Source: an uncultured Clostridia bacterium (GTDB lineage Bacteria; Bacillota; Clostridia; Lachnospirales; Anaerotignaceae). From it: 34,335 nucleotides of DNA. A program made the position numbers and the translations under genes. The stretch is from positions 1 through 34,335 of the forward strand of contig CALCGT010000066.1 of assembly GCA_937901125.1 (NCBI GenBank). The letters are read 5' to 3'. Positions 15,294-23,465 of this stretch are shown here, piece after piece; the first letter of the stretch is position 1, and every line of letters starts with the position of its first letter. The notes beneath the pieces were generated by a model that saw nothing but the letters and a program-made list of their open reading frames with translations, made no database searches and was not told where the DNA came from.

Positions 15294-15878
15294 ATGGTCA
15301 AAACATTAAATGAATTTTGGAATGAAGTTGCTTCTATTTGCTATGACAGCAGTGAATATGGCATGATCGCCCAGATCCGTTCCCAGTTCAGAACAAACGA
15401 AATCAATAACTTTGTGAATACGTTCCTATCCGGCACCGAAATCTTGAAGGATGGCAAAAATGGTGCTCCCGTCGTTATGAGAGGCAAAGCGGATGATGAT
15501 AAGGGAATGACAGGCAATGAAGAGATCGATTTCCACGGTCTGCAGCTGTTCGATTACTCCGATGCAAAGGGTGACTGGATGGTGGTAACATTCCCCGACA
15601 TAGAAACGTTGGAAAAACATCTGCTGAGCGAAGGCGGCGCACTGAACTTTTTCTCTTCCGATATGCTGGTATTTGAAGATGGCGTTTATAAGCCTTTCGA
15701 AATCATGTTCAACGGCGACAATGACACAGTGATCCCCATCGACAAAGATTCCTTTGATACCCCCTTAGATATTTCCGCTATGCAGGATCGTATCTGGGTA
15801 AGATGGATGAATCCGAAAGAACTGGAACCCCTGACAGATGAAGAAGTAGAAGCATATAAGCGTTCCATTGGGAAATAA
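15294..15878 (+). CDS. Acidic protein of unknown function, 194 residues
   Basis: A cytosolic, acidic 194-residue protein without cysteine motif, membrane helix or signal peptide. It begins MVKTLNEFWNEVASICYDSS, has a central beta-rich part (WMVVTFPDIETLEKHL, MLVFEDGVYKPFEIMFNG) and ends in EVEAYKRSIGK. I do not recognise the family. Three in-frame ATGs occur (15279, 15288, 15294); only the last has proper spacing (8 nt) from GGAGG at 15281-15285, so that start was chosen. Its own near-consensus vegetative promoter implies steady, strong expression. The ~100 nt after the stop are unusually rich in hairpins and end in a strong terminator. Confidence 0.8.
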   Translation: MVKTLNEFWNEVASICYDSSEYGMIAQIRSQFRTNEINNFVNTFLSGTEILKDGKNGAPVVMRGKADDDKGMTGNEEIDFHGLQLFDYSDAKGDWMVVTFPDIETLEKHLLSEGGALNFFSSDMLVFEDGVYKPFEIMFNGDNDTVIPIDKDSFDTPLDISAMQDRIWVRWMNPKELEPLTDEEVEAYKRSIGK

Positions 15879-15882
15879 AGTC

Positions 15883-15952
15883 GTTTGACGCAGTCAAACT
15901 ATTACGAAGGCGTACAAAAGGGAATCTTTTGGAGTACTGACCACCTTTGTGG
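15883..15952 (+). other. Run of three hairpins after the 15294 gene
   Basis: In sequence: GTTTGAC/GTCAAAC with a 3-nt loop (15883-15899), GTACAAAAG/CTTTTG..TAC with a 5-nt loop (15912-15937) and CCAC/GTGG with a 4-nt loop (15941-15952), then the terminator at 15970-15996. No ORF crosses the stretch. It may be a stabilising 3' UTR or a separate RNA processed from the message. Confidence 0.5.
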
Positions 15953-15969
15953 AGCATATTCATAAAAGA

Positions 15970-15996
15970 AAAGCACCCCATTAGGGTGCTTTTTTT
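15970..15996. terminator. Bidirectional terminator between the 15294 gene and the CoA-transferase
   Basis: Stem AAAGCACCC/GGGTGCTTT with a 5-nt loop, seven T residues to the right and an A-rich stretch to the left. It serves the rightward unknown gene and the leftward CoA-transferase gene, whose stop is 3 nt away. Confidence 0.92.
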
Positions 15997-15998
15997 GT

Positions 15999-17303
15999 TC
16001 AATCCAATTTTTCAAAAAAGCGTCTTTCGTATTCTTCTGCCAGTTCTTCCCTAAAATCAGGATGAGCAATAGCGATCAGTGCTTTTGCTCTTTCCCGCAG
16101 CGTTTTTCCCCAAAGCTGGGCAATGCCATATTCCGTAACAACATAATTGACTTCTGTACGAGGGGTCGTCACGCAGGCACCATGATCGATACAGGGTACG
16201 ATCTTGGAGATTTTGCCGCCTGCTGCTGTGGAAGGCAGTGCGATAATAGCTCTGCCGCCTTTGCTCATCGTCGCACCACGAATGAAGTCCACCTGACCGC
16301 CTACGCCGCTAAACTGCATCCCTTTTACCACTTCTGCATTGATCTGCCCCATCAGGTCCACCTGAATGGCAGAGTTGATGGAAACCATATTATCATTTTT
16401 CGCGATCACATTGGGATCATTGACATAATCCACACCATGCAGTTCGAAGCAAGGATTATCATTCAGATAATCATACAGTTTCTGCGTGCCTGCAGCGAAC
16501 GTTGCAATACATTTGCCTCTGTGCAGTGTTTTCTTTTTATTATTGATGACACCGTTTTTGATGAGGTCAACAATACCGTCGGCCGCCATTTCTGTATGAA
16601 GCCCCAGATCTTTTTTATCCTTCAGGAAGGTTACGACCGCATCAGGGATACCGCCGATTCCTAACTGCAGTGTATCTCCGTCATTTACTAGAGAGGCACA
16701 GTATTCGCCGATCTTCTTTTCCACGTCAGTAATGACAGGAGGTGTCAACGTGGGCATAGGTCTATCCTCTTCAACGATGATATTAATATCCCGCAGGTGG
16801 ATGAAAGCATCCCCCATCACGCGGGGCAGGTTTTTATTCAGCTGTGCGATAACGAGCTTTGCATTGTCTCTTGCCCAGGGCAAATGATCGATACAGGTGC
16901 CCATAGAACACCAGCCATGTTCATCCGGCTCGGAAATAGAAATCATCAGCACATCCAGACCACCGCGAGCTTCCAGCATCGCAGGATACTGATGGAAGAA
17001 ACCGGGCATATAGTCTGCTCTGCCGCTTTTTACACATTCTCTTGTGCTACCGCTCAGGAAAAAGCCTGTAAAATGGACATGTTTTTCCATGCCTGGTGCC
17101 ATATAAGGGGTTTCCTTACGCAAGGACAACAGAAAATGAACATCCACATCCGAATAATTTTCTGCATTTCTTGCCAGTGCATCAGACAGCGCAAAGGGTT
17201 CGGAGCTGGCATTGGCGATGGAAATGGTATCACCTGATTTGATATAGCCAACTGCTTCATCGGCAGTTGAGATCTTGCCTGTAAACATATTTTTCCAACT
17301 CAT
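15999..17303 (-). CDS. CoA-transferase of the acetyl-CoA hydrolase/4-hydroxybutyrate CoA-transferase family
   Basis: Moves CoA between acyl-CoA and a free acid such as acetate, typically to release butyrate, 4-hydroxybutyrate or propionate in anaerobic fermentation. The 434-residue protein has the family's GIGGIPDAVV (about 215-224) and HTEM with the catalytic glutamate predicted at E238, then FSGVGGQVDFIRGA and a C-terminal VTEYGIAQLWGKTLRERA. Length and motifs match 4-hydroxybutyrate/butyryl-CoA:acetate transferases more closely than propionate CoA-transferase, but the acyl substrate cannot be told from sequence by eye. ATGs occur at 17312 and 17303; AAAGGA overlaps the first and is 8 nt from the second, so 17303 is chosen. 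Monocistronic. Confidence 0.92.
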   Translation of the reverse strand: MSWKNMFTGKISTADEAVGYIKSGDTISIANASSEPFALSDALARNAENYSDVDVHFLLSLRKETPYMAPGMEKHVHFTGFFLSGSTRECVKSGRADYMPGFFHQYPAMLEARGGLDVLMISISEPDEHGWCSMGTCIDHLPWARDNAKLVIAQLNKNLPRVMGDAFIHLRDINIIVEEDRPMPTLTPPVITDVEKKIGEYCASLVNDGDTLQLGIGGIPDAVVTFLKDKKDLGLHTEMAADGIVDLIKNGVINNKKKTLHRGKCIATFAAGTQKLYDYLNDNPCFELHGVDYVNDPNVIAKNDNMVSINSAIQVDLMGQINAEVVKGMQFSGVGGQVDFIRGATMSKGGRAIIALPSTAAGGKISKIVPCIDHGACVTTPRTEVNYVVTEYGIAQLWGKTLRERAKALIAIAHPDFREELAEEYERRFFEKLD

Positions 17304-17344
17304 TTGATTCATCCTTTCTTATATAAAAAAGTTCGTCAAGATTA

Positions 17345-17385
17345 TTGTATACAAATATTCTATCATAAATCCCTTTGTAGGACAA
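17345..17385 (-). promoter_or_regulatory. CoA-transferase promoter with a downstream palindrome
   Basis: On the minus strand TTGTCC (17380-17385), a 17-nt spacer and TAGAAT (17357-17362). The perfect palindrome TTGTATACAA (17345-17354) covers the expected start of transcription, a repressor-like position. Confidence 0.55.
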
Positions 17386-17386
17386 T

Positions 17387-17481
17387 CTGTGCATGCAAAG
17401 GCACAGAAAAAAAGCACCCCCCATTCTGTAGCTCCGCTTAAAAAACATTACTTTTTGTTTATTGATTGCTTAAGTGGAACT
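17387..17481. repeat. Inverted repeats upstream of the CoA-transferase promoter
   Basis: CTGTGC/GCACAG (17387-17392 with 17401-17406), then a 12-position inverted repeat with one mismatch and one G-T (17430-17441 with 17470-17481). Between them is a half-terminator-like AAAAAAAGCACCCCCC that resembles the left half of the terminator at 15970. No ORF is credible here. Confidence 0.45.
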
Positions 17482-17491
17482 GCCAGCGAAA

Positions 17492-17614
17492 ATCCAAATA
17501 AGAAAACTGTTAAATTACGCAAAAAACGGATAAACCGTTGAAAATCAAAGATTTATCCGTTTTAGATTTTTCCTTATTTGGATATGCCTTTTAAGGTGTA
17601 CTAAAAAGGCATAT
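17492..17614 (-). terminator. pyc terminator inside nested inverted repeats
   Basis: Nearest the pyc stop is a perfect 11-bp inverted repeat ATATGCCTTTT/AAAAGGCATAT (17582-17592 with 17604-17614). Next, an 11-bp repeat ATCCAAATAAG/CTTATTTGGAT (17492-17502 with 17573-17583) encloses a 12-bp stem (17523-17534 with 17552-17563) that on the minus strand is followed by six T residues, an intrinsic terminator for pyc. The outer repeats are more than a terminator needs. Confidence 0.8.
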
Positions 17615-17626
17615 AGAATGAAAAAC

Positions 17627-20600
17627 TTATGCTTCCTGTACAAAAGAAACCAGTAGGTCGCCCTGGTTTACCTTCTCGCCTTCTTTGATGTAAATCTTGT
17701 CGATCACGCCGTCCTGATTTGCAACGATAGAAGTTTCCATCTTCATTGCTTCTACTGTCAGTAGAGGCTGGTTCTTCTTCACTTCTTCGCCCTCTTTTAC
17801 CAGTACTTTGGAAATCATACCGGGGATGGAAGAGCCAAGATGGAAAGGATTATTCTTATCTGCTTTCAGCTTACCATCGCTCTTAACTTCCAGATGCTTA
17901 TCCAGAACTTTGATCTCACGCATTACGCCGTTGATTTCAAAGGTCAGGGAACGGAAGCCTTCTGCGTTGGGTTCGGACATATCGATATATTTGATCAGGA
18001 TATTTTTGCCTTCGCCGATTTCGATGGAGGTTTCTTCCCCCTTTGCCAGACCGAAGAAGTAAACATCACTGGTCAGCTTGGATACGTCTGTATAGTATTC
18101 CCAGTGTTTGCAGTAGTCATCATATACCCTGGGATACAGGGCATAGGAAATGATATTTCTGGGGTTGATGGACTTCATGGAATGAGCCTCCAGCAGGTAT
18201 TTTTCGATACCTTCCAGATCAACAGATTCCATCAACGCGCCCGCTCTGCCTTCGATGGGTTTCTGACCTTTCAGAACAATCTTTTGCAGTTCTTCAGGGA
18301 AGCCACCTTCAGGCTGACCGATATTGCCCAGGAAATAGTCTACTACGGAATCGGGATAGGATAATTCTGCACCTTCTGTCAGAATATTGTCTTTATTCAG
18401 ACCGTTTTTGGACATAAAGATCGCCATATCACCTACGACTTTAGAGGAAGGTGTTACTTTCACGATATTGCCCAACAGGTCGTTTGCCTGTTTATACAGG
18501 TGTTTGATCTCTTCAAAGTTATCTGCGGAACCCATAGCCTTAACCTGAGCTAGCAGGTTGGAATACTGACCGCCAGGGATTTCATATTTGTAGATTTCTG
18601 TATTGGGTGTCTTCATTTCACTTTCGAAACCAGTGAAGATCTGACGTACCCCCTGATAGTAATGGCTCAGTTCTGTCAGCTGGTCAGGATCCAAGCCTGT
18701 ATCTCTTTCTGTGCCCTTCAGTGCCTCTACAACCGCATTCATGGAAGGCTGAGAAGTCAGAGAGGACATAGACTGGATTGCCAGGTCGGCAATGTCCACG
18801 CCTGCTTCTGCAGCCATCAGCACTGTGCTGACACCATTGCCTGTTGTATCATGGGTATGCAGGTGCAGAGGAATATGCAGTTCTTCCTTCAGTGTGCTGA
18901 ACAGTTTCTTTGCTGCATAGGGTTTCAGTAGACCAGCCATGTCTTTGATCGCAAAGGTATGGCAGCCCAGAGCTTCCAGTTCTTTGGCTTTGCGTACATA
19001 GTAGTCCAGTGTATATTTTGTTTCGTTGGGGTCCAGGATATCGCCTGTGTAGCAGATAGCACCCTCTACAATCTTACCTGTTTTCAGAGCTTCTTCGATG
19101 GGCATCTTCATATTTTCCAGCCAGTTCAGGCTATCGAAAATACGGAATACATCAACGCCCCGTTCTGCAGATACTTTAATAAATTCACGTACCACGTTAT
19201 CGGGATAGTTTGCATACCCAACGGCGTTGGAAGCACGCAGCAGCATCTGGATCAGTGTATTGGGCATTGCTTCCCGCAGCTGCTGCAGACGAATCCAGGG
19301 AGATTCTTTCAGGAAACGATAGGCAACGTCGAAGGTTGCACCGCCCCATGCTTCTACGGAGAATGCATTTGCCATGGCCATATTTGTTGCAGGAGCTGCA
19401 ACGATCAGGTCGTTGGTACGCAGGCGAGTTGCCATCAGGGACTGATGGGCATCACGCATGGTCGTATCTGTTACATAGAGGCGTTTTTCCTTCAACAGAG
19501 ATTGGGTGAAGTCCTTTGCGCCCATTTTCAGGAAAGCATCTCTTGCGCCCTGTACAGGAATGGTAGAACCATCTTCTGCCTTGCCGAAGGAAGGCACCAC
19601 GATAGGATCGAATTCAGGCTTCTTGCCCTTGGATTCGTTTACAATCTGATTGCCGATGAATTCAGCGATCTTGCTTGCTCTGTCTTTGCCCAGAACAATA
19701 TGGAACAGTTCAGGTGTTTTTTCAATGAATGTTGTTGTACATTTACCAGCATTCCAAGTATCGCTCTGCAGTACGTTAATGAGGAAGGGAATATTGGTCT
19801 TTACGCCACGGATACGAGTTTCTTTGATCGCACGAACGGCTTTTCTAGTAACCCCTGCGAAGGTTCTGTCGTGGGCGATGATCTTAACCAGCAGGCTATC
19901 GTAGAAAGGCGTTACTTCTGCACCCGTGTGGGCTGTACCACCGTCCAGACGGATACCGTTACCGGCAGGAGAACGATATACGCTGATCTTGCCTGTATCG
20001 GGCATGAAGTTGTTTGCAGGGTCTTCTGTTGTGATACGCAGCTGAATAGAATAGCCATTACATTTTACATTATCCTGAGAAGCAATGCCGATTTCAGGTG
20101 CGCTCAGAGGATAGCCTTCTTCAATCAGAATCTGTGCCTGAACGATATCAATGCCAGTTACTTCTTCTGTTACGGTATGCTCAACCTGAATACGAGGGTT
20201 CATTTCAATGAAGTAGTAATTTTCATCGGCATCTACCAGGAATTCCAGTGTACCTGCGTTTTTATAGCCTACATATTTGGACAGTCGAACAGCGTCTGCC
20301 AAAATCTTTTCGCGTACAGGCTGGCTTACGGTGAAAGCAGGGGCAAATTCCACTACTTTCTGATGACGACGCTGTACAGAACAGTCACGGTCGAACAGGT
20401 GGAGCACATTGCCGTATTTATCGCCCAAAACCTGTACTTCGATATGTTTGGGGTCTCGCAGATATTTTTCTACGAAAATCTTATCATCACCAAAGGCTTT
20501 TTTGGCTTCGTTTCTGGCTTCTTCAAATTCCTTCGGCATTTCATCTGCGGAATTTACGATACGCATACCACGACCACCGCCGCCGTTGGAGGCTTTCAGC

Positions 20601-21091
20601 ATAACAGGATAGCCTACCGCCTGGGCTACTTCCATTACTTCATCCAGACTTCTGACTGCATGGTCAACACCAGGGATGATAGGCACATTACATTCGATGG
20701 CCATTTTCTTGGAAGAAATCTTGTCGCCCATTTTGTACATAACATCTACATTGGGGCCGATGAAAGCGATCCCTGCTTTTTCGCAGGCTTCTACAAAATC
20801 AGGATTTTCGGACAGGAAGCCATAACCGGGATGGATGGCATCTGCGCCCTTCGCCTTTGCGATCTTGATGATATTATCAATATCCAGATATGCGTCCAAA
20901 GGACCCTTTTCGGGGTTCAGCATATAAGCTTCATCTGTTTTTGTACGGAACAGTGCGTATTTATCTTCTTTGGAAAAAATACCTACTGTCTGAATGCCCA
21001 ATTCATTCAGGGCACGATACACACGAATGGCGATCTCGCCACGGTTTGCAACGAGTACTTTTTTAAATTTCTTAATCTGTACATCCTGCAT
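17627..21091 (-). CDS. pyc: Pyruvate carboxylase (biotin-dependent, single-chain)
   Basis: Replenishes oxaloacetate from pyruvate, bicarbonate and ATP. The 1154-residue protein has the full order: biotin carboxylase (about 8-460; VANRGEIA, HPGYGFLSEN, the ATP-grasp GGGGRGMRIV, EMNPRIQVEHTVTEE), carboxyltransferase (about 540-820; TTMRDAHQSLMATRLRT, WGGATFDVAYRFL, HLHTHDTTGN), the PC tetramerisation region and a C-terminal biotinyl domain with EAMKMET (biotin lysine about K1117). The ATG at 21091 follows AAAAGGAGG; a longer in-frame start at 21163 has no ribosome site and adds a tail unlike the family. Monocistronic with promoter and terminator. In an anaerobe it feeds aspartate/glutamate synthesis or a reductive succinate/propionate branch. 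Confidence 0.98.
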   Translation of the reverse strand: MQDVQIKKFKKVLVANRGEIAIRVYRALNELGIQTVGIFSKEDKYALFRTKTDEAYMLNPEKGPLDAYLDIDNIIKIAKAKGADAIHPGYGFLSENPDFVEACEKAGIAFIGPNVDVMYKMGDKISSKKMAIECNVPIIPGVDHAVRSLDEVMEVAQAVGYPVMLKASNGGGGRGMRIVNSADEMPKEFEEARNEAKKAFGDDKIFVEKYLRDPKHIEVQVLGDKYGNVLHLFDRDCSVQRRHQKVVEFAPAFTVSQPVREKILADAVRLSKYVGYKNAGTLEFLVDADENYYFIEMNPRIQVEHTVTEEVTGIDIVQAQILIEEGYPLSAPEIGIASQDNVKCNGYSIQLRITTEDPANNFMPDTGKISVYRSPAGNGIRLDGGTAHTGAEVTPFYDSLLVKIIAHDRTFAGVTRKAVRAIKETRIRGVKTNIPFLINVLQSDTWNAGKCTTTFIEKTPELFHIVLGKDRASKIAEFIGNQIVNESKGKKPEFDPIVVPSFGKAEDGSTIPVQGARDAFLKMGAKDFTQSLLKEKRLYVTDTTMRDAHQSLMATRLRTNDLIVAAPATNMAMANAFSVEAWGGATFDVAYRFLKESPWIRLQQLREAMPNTLIQMLLRASNAVGYANYPDNVVREFIKVSAERGVDVFRIFDSLNWLENMKMPIEEALKTGKIVEGAICYTGDILDPNETKYTLDYYVRKAKELEALGCHTFAIKDMAGLLKPYAAKKLFSTLKEELHIPLHLHTHDTTGNGVSTVLMAAEAGVDIADLAIQSMSSLTSQPSMNAVVEALKGTERDTGLDPDQLTELSHYYQGVRQIFTGFESEMKTPNTEIYKYEIPGGQYSNLLAQVKAMGSADNFEEIKHLYKQANDLLGNIVKVTPSSKVVGDMAIFMSKNGLNKDNILTEGAELSYPDSVVDYFLGNIGQPEGGFPEELQKIVLKGQKPIEGRAGALMESVDLEGIEKYLLEAHSMKSINPRNIISYALYPRVYDDYCKHWEYYTDVSKLTSDVYFFGLAKGEETSIEIGEGKNILIKYIDMSEPNAEGFRSLTFEINGVMREIKVLDKHLEVKSDGKLKADKNNPFHLGSSIPGMISKVLVKEGEEVKKNQPLLTVEAMKMETSIVANQDGVIDKIYIKEGEKVNQGDLLVSFVQEA

Positions 21092-21146
21092 GGGAATTAC
21101 CTCCTTTTCGTTATTTGTACATAGTGCTTTATTCTCAAATACCATT

Positions 21147-21208
21147 TTGGCTAAGTTGACCAAAGTATAGTTTCTCTCTATTATAATACAGGAATCCCTA
21201 TTCGTAAA
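21147..21208 (-). promoter_or_regulatory. pyc promoter and operator-like palindrome
   Basis: On the minus strand TTTACG (21203-21208), a 17-nt spacer and a perfect TATAAT (21180-21185). A 17-bp imperfect palindrome with arms TTGGCTAA and TTGACCAA around one central base (21147-21163) lies about 10-26 nt into the transcript, a good place for a repressor. Confidence 0.6.
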
Positions 21209-21280
21209 CTAAAAAATCAGTCAGCTCTCCATAAGAAAGACTTATGTCTATGTATCACAAACAAAATAAACATTTTTTCA

Positions 21281-22663
21281 TCAATTTCCCTTTTTGCCAA
21301 AGACATCTTTTAGAAGTTGTAACAAAAATTTTGCCTCGACCACCTGGATATTCTCTAAATTGATTTCCCGCATTCCTCCTGCGGGAACAAATACTTTTTC
21401 AAAGCCCATGCGGTCCAATTCTTTCACACGGCTTTCCATAGAAGGCACCCGTTTCAACTCTCCCGTCAGGCCAACATCGGCGATAAATGCCCAACTAGAA
21501 GGGATAGGCTTATCATATACAGAAGAGGCAATGCTCATTAAAACCGCCAGATTTGCTGCCTGCTCTTTCAGCTGCAGACCGCCTGTGGTCTTAACGACGA
21601 CATTTTTATCGTAAAGCTTGATGCCACCCCGCTGTTCCAGAATGGATATCAGCGTATTCATAGTATCCTTTTTCATAGTCTCGCTGATGCGGGAGGGATA
21701 TGGCGTAAAGGACGGGGAAACCAAACTTTCGATCTCCGCAATAACAGGGCGAGAGCCTTCCCTCAGCACTGCAATAGCACTGCCAGAGACAGTATCGCTC
21801 TTTTCTCTTTTTGTTACAAAATATGCTGACGGATTATCAATAGAAGCCAAACCTGTTTCTGTCATGGTAAAGAAGCCCATCTCCCCTGTGCTGCCAAAAC
21901 GATTTTTTGTTGCCACCAGGCAGCGCAGCTCATCGGCCCCCTCCCCTTCCAGAAGTAGCACCGCATCCACCAAGTGTTCCAGCGCGCGAAGCCCTGCGAT
22001 TTCGTCGCTTTTATTCATCTGCCCAATCATCAGAACTGCTCTGGGGCGTTTCTTATTTTTCGCCTGCGCCACCAATACGGAAGCACATTCCATGGTCTGG
22101 GTGGGATTGCCGGCACGGGAAGGCAGAAATTCCGCCAGAGAAAAGGTTTGGATACTATCTAATATCATAAAATCGGGGTCTGTTTCCGTGATGGCTTCCA
22201 AAACCCGATCCATGGAAGTATCCGCTAAGATCCATATATTTTCTTCAATGTTTTCCAGAATACGCTCTGCACGGCTTTTGATCTGGCTGTCACTTTCCTC
22301 CCCGGAAGCATACAGCACCCGATACCCCTGCTTCGCCAGAGCCGATGCCGCCATCAGAGACAACGTCGATTTGCCGCCTCCGGGGGGCGATGTGATGATG
22401 GTTACAGAATCTCGAACGATACCGCCGCCCATGACACGGTCGAATTCCGTAATGCCTGTCAAAAGCCGCTGGTCGTTTCCTGCTTCTACTTCATACAAGC
22501 GGGAAATAGGATGCTTCACAGCGGTTTTTGCCGCTTTTGCGCCATTTTTTGTTTCTTCCGTCTCTTCCAGCGTATTCCATTCACCACAATCCGGACATTT
22601 CCCCACCCATTTTGGACTTTTATATCCACAATTGCTACATTTATAGACTGTTTTGACTTTCAT
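21281..22663 (-). CDS. radA: DNA repair and recombination protein RadA (Sms)
   Basis: RecA-like, branch-migrating helicase that helps process recombination intermediates. The 460-residue protein has an N-terminal C4 zinc finger (C9, C12, C23, C26), a P-loop SPPGGGKST (about 92-100), the RadA-specific KNRFG motif (253-257) and a C-terminal Lon-protease-like domain (about 290-460). The ATG at 22663 is chosen by family alignment. Its ribosome site is either GGAGGG at long spacing or GGAG at very short spacing, so translation may be modest; a TTG nine codons earlier (22690) is a possible alternative. It lies downstream of clpC and the 22865 gene on the same strand, but a strong terminator (22821-22856) separates them, and I find no clear promoter for radA itself. 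Confidence 0.96.
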   Translation of the reverse strand: MKVKTVYKCSNCGYKSPKWVGKCPDCGEWNTLEETEETKNGAKAAKTAVKHPISRLYEVEAGNDQRLLTGITEFDRVMGGGIVRDSVTIITSPPGGGKSTLSLMAASALAKQGYRVLYASGEESDSQIKSRAERILENIEENIWILADTSMDRVLEAITETDPDFMILDSIQTFSLAEFLPSRAGNPTQTMECASVLVAQAKNKKRPRAVLMIGQMNKSDEIAGLRALEHLVDAVLLLEGEGADELRCLVATKNRFGSTGEMGFFTMTETGLASIDNPSAYFVTKREKSDTVSGSAIAVLREGSRPVIAEIESLVSPSFTPYPSRISETMKKDTMNTLISILEQRGGIKLYDKNVVVKTTGGLQLKEQAANLAVLMSIASSVYDKPIPSSWAFIADVGLTGELKRVPSMESRVKELDRMGFEKVFVPAGGMREINLENIQVVEAKFLLQLLKDVFGKKGN

Positions 22664-22820
22664 TTCTCCATCAGCCCTCCGTTTTGACAATCTTTCTGTT
22701 CTGCCATGAAAGGAACCGCTTCCCCTGATGAAATTCGTAAGGTTGTCGAATGTCTAATACAATCAGGAAAATGTCTGCAAGCAGCCATTTCTCTGGTTGC
22801 ATTGACAACACTTTCATAGC

Positions 22821-22856
22821 AAAAAGTGGGCTGTAATCAAGATTACAGTCCACTTT
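22821..22856 (-). terminator. Strong terminator between the 22865 gene and radA
   Basis: On the minus strand a 16-bp stem with one mismatch (22823-22838 with 22841-22856) and a 2-nt centre is followed by TTTTT. It begins 9 nt past the upstream stop. Confidence 0.9.
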
Positions 22857-22864
22857 GGTGTACA

Positions 22865-23278
22865 TTAGCCGATTTTTTCGATTGCAACGAAAGGTGCGTT
22901 TTTCTGCAGCTCTACGCTGAAGGTTACCTTGCCTGCCAGGTTTGTTTTCATTTTCCCAACGTTTACATCGTCGATCAAAATTTTGTATTCTGTTTCAGGC
23001 TCCAGTTCCATTGTGATCTGAACGTCTTCTTCCCCTTCAACTGTAAAATGTGCACCTTTTTCATCCATTCCGAAATTATGTACGGTTGCGCCGGGAACTG
23101 CTTCCAGAAGCATCTTGCCGTTCTTTTCCAGCTTTGTGATCTCTTTAAATGTTTTTACTTTATACAAATCACCGTTGACTTCGAAATCCAGGACTTTTTT
23201 CTTTTCATCCATCAAGTGATTGCCGAAGCTGATTGTGCCGTTGTCTTCCTGTCTGATCAATTCTTCGATTACTGCCAT
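22865..23278 (-). CDS. Small beta-rich protein of unknown function, 137 residues
   Basis: Cytosolic 137-residue protein beginning MAVIEELIRQEDNGTISFGN, with repeated short strands (VLDFEVNGDLYKVKTFKE, TNLAGKVTFSVELQKNAPF) and no membrane segment, cysteines or catalytic motif that I can see. I recall similar proteins in Lachnospiraceae databases carrying the name endosialidase, which nothing in the sequence supports; treat that label as doubtful. The ATG at 23278 follows GGAGG with 7-nt spacing. It has its own extended -10 promoter, a ~115-nt leader with a strong hairpin and a strong terminator, so it is an independent, probably well-expressed unit between clpC and radA. Confidence 0.85.
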   Translation of the reverse strand: MAVIEELIRQEDNGTISFGNHLMDEKKKVLDFEVNGDLYKVKTFKEITKLEKNGKMLLEAVPGATVHNFGMDEKGAHFTVEGEEDVQITMELEPETEYKILIDDVNVGKMKTNLAGKVTFSVELQKNAPFVAIEKIG

Positions 23279-23314
23279 TTCAGTACCTCCAGTCGTTCCT
23301 CTATGGTGTTTCGC

Positions 23315-23344
23315 CTGCGGCAGCTTATCAGAATGCAGCCGCAG
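23315..23344 (-). promoter_or_regulatory. Leader hairpin of the 22865 gene
   Basis: A GC-rich stem CTGCGGC/GCCGCAG, continued by GC/GC beyond one mismatch, with a 10-nt loop (23315-23344), sits in the middle of a ~115-nt leader. It is not followed by a T run, so it is not a terminator; it may be a stabiliser, a regulator-binding site or part of a riboswitch. Confidence 0.5.
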
Positions 23345-23400
23345 ACTGGTTTGAACTTTATTGTTTATACAACCAAAAGCAATAGGCTATATATTTAGAT

Positions 23401-23409
23401 ATTATACCA
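23401..23409 (-). promoter_or_regulatory. Extended -10 promoter of the 22865 gene
   Basis: On the minus strand TGGTATAAT is a perfect TGnTATAAT; no good -35 is visible at 17 nt. It lies about 125 nt before the start codon and 57 nt past the clpC stop. Confidence 0.55.
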
Positions 23410-23465
23410 CAAAATGTATCTTAGGTATAGTCATATTTTTCAAATCTTTTGAACAAAATTCAGTT

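Noticed and set aside
17257..17448. 63-codon frame (minus) over the CoA-transferase start
   Set aside because: It overlaps the gene start and promoter, lacks a ribosome site and has a biased, Arg/Tyr-rich translation.
18959..21124. Very long open frame opposite pyc (about 720 codons, plus strand)
   Set aside because: It is the mirror of a highly biased coding strand; the translation is low-complexity and Cys/Phe-rich, and pyc on the other strand is certain. The same holds for the long frames opposite gap, PBP, pfp, GH13 and guaA.
22671..22865. 64-codon frame (minus) just before radA
   Set aside because: It begins upstream of and runs through the strong terminator at 22821-22856, has no ribosome site and overlaps the radA start region.
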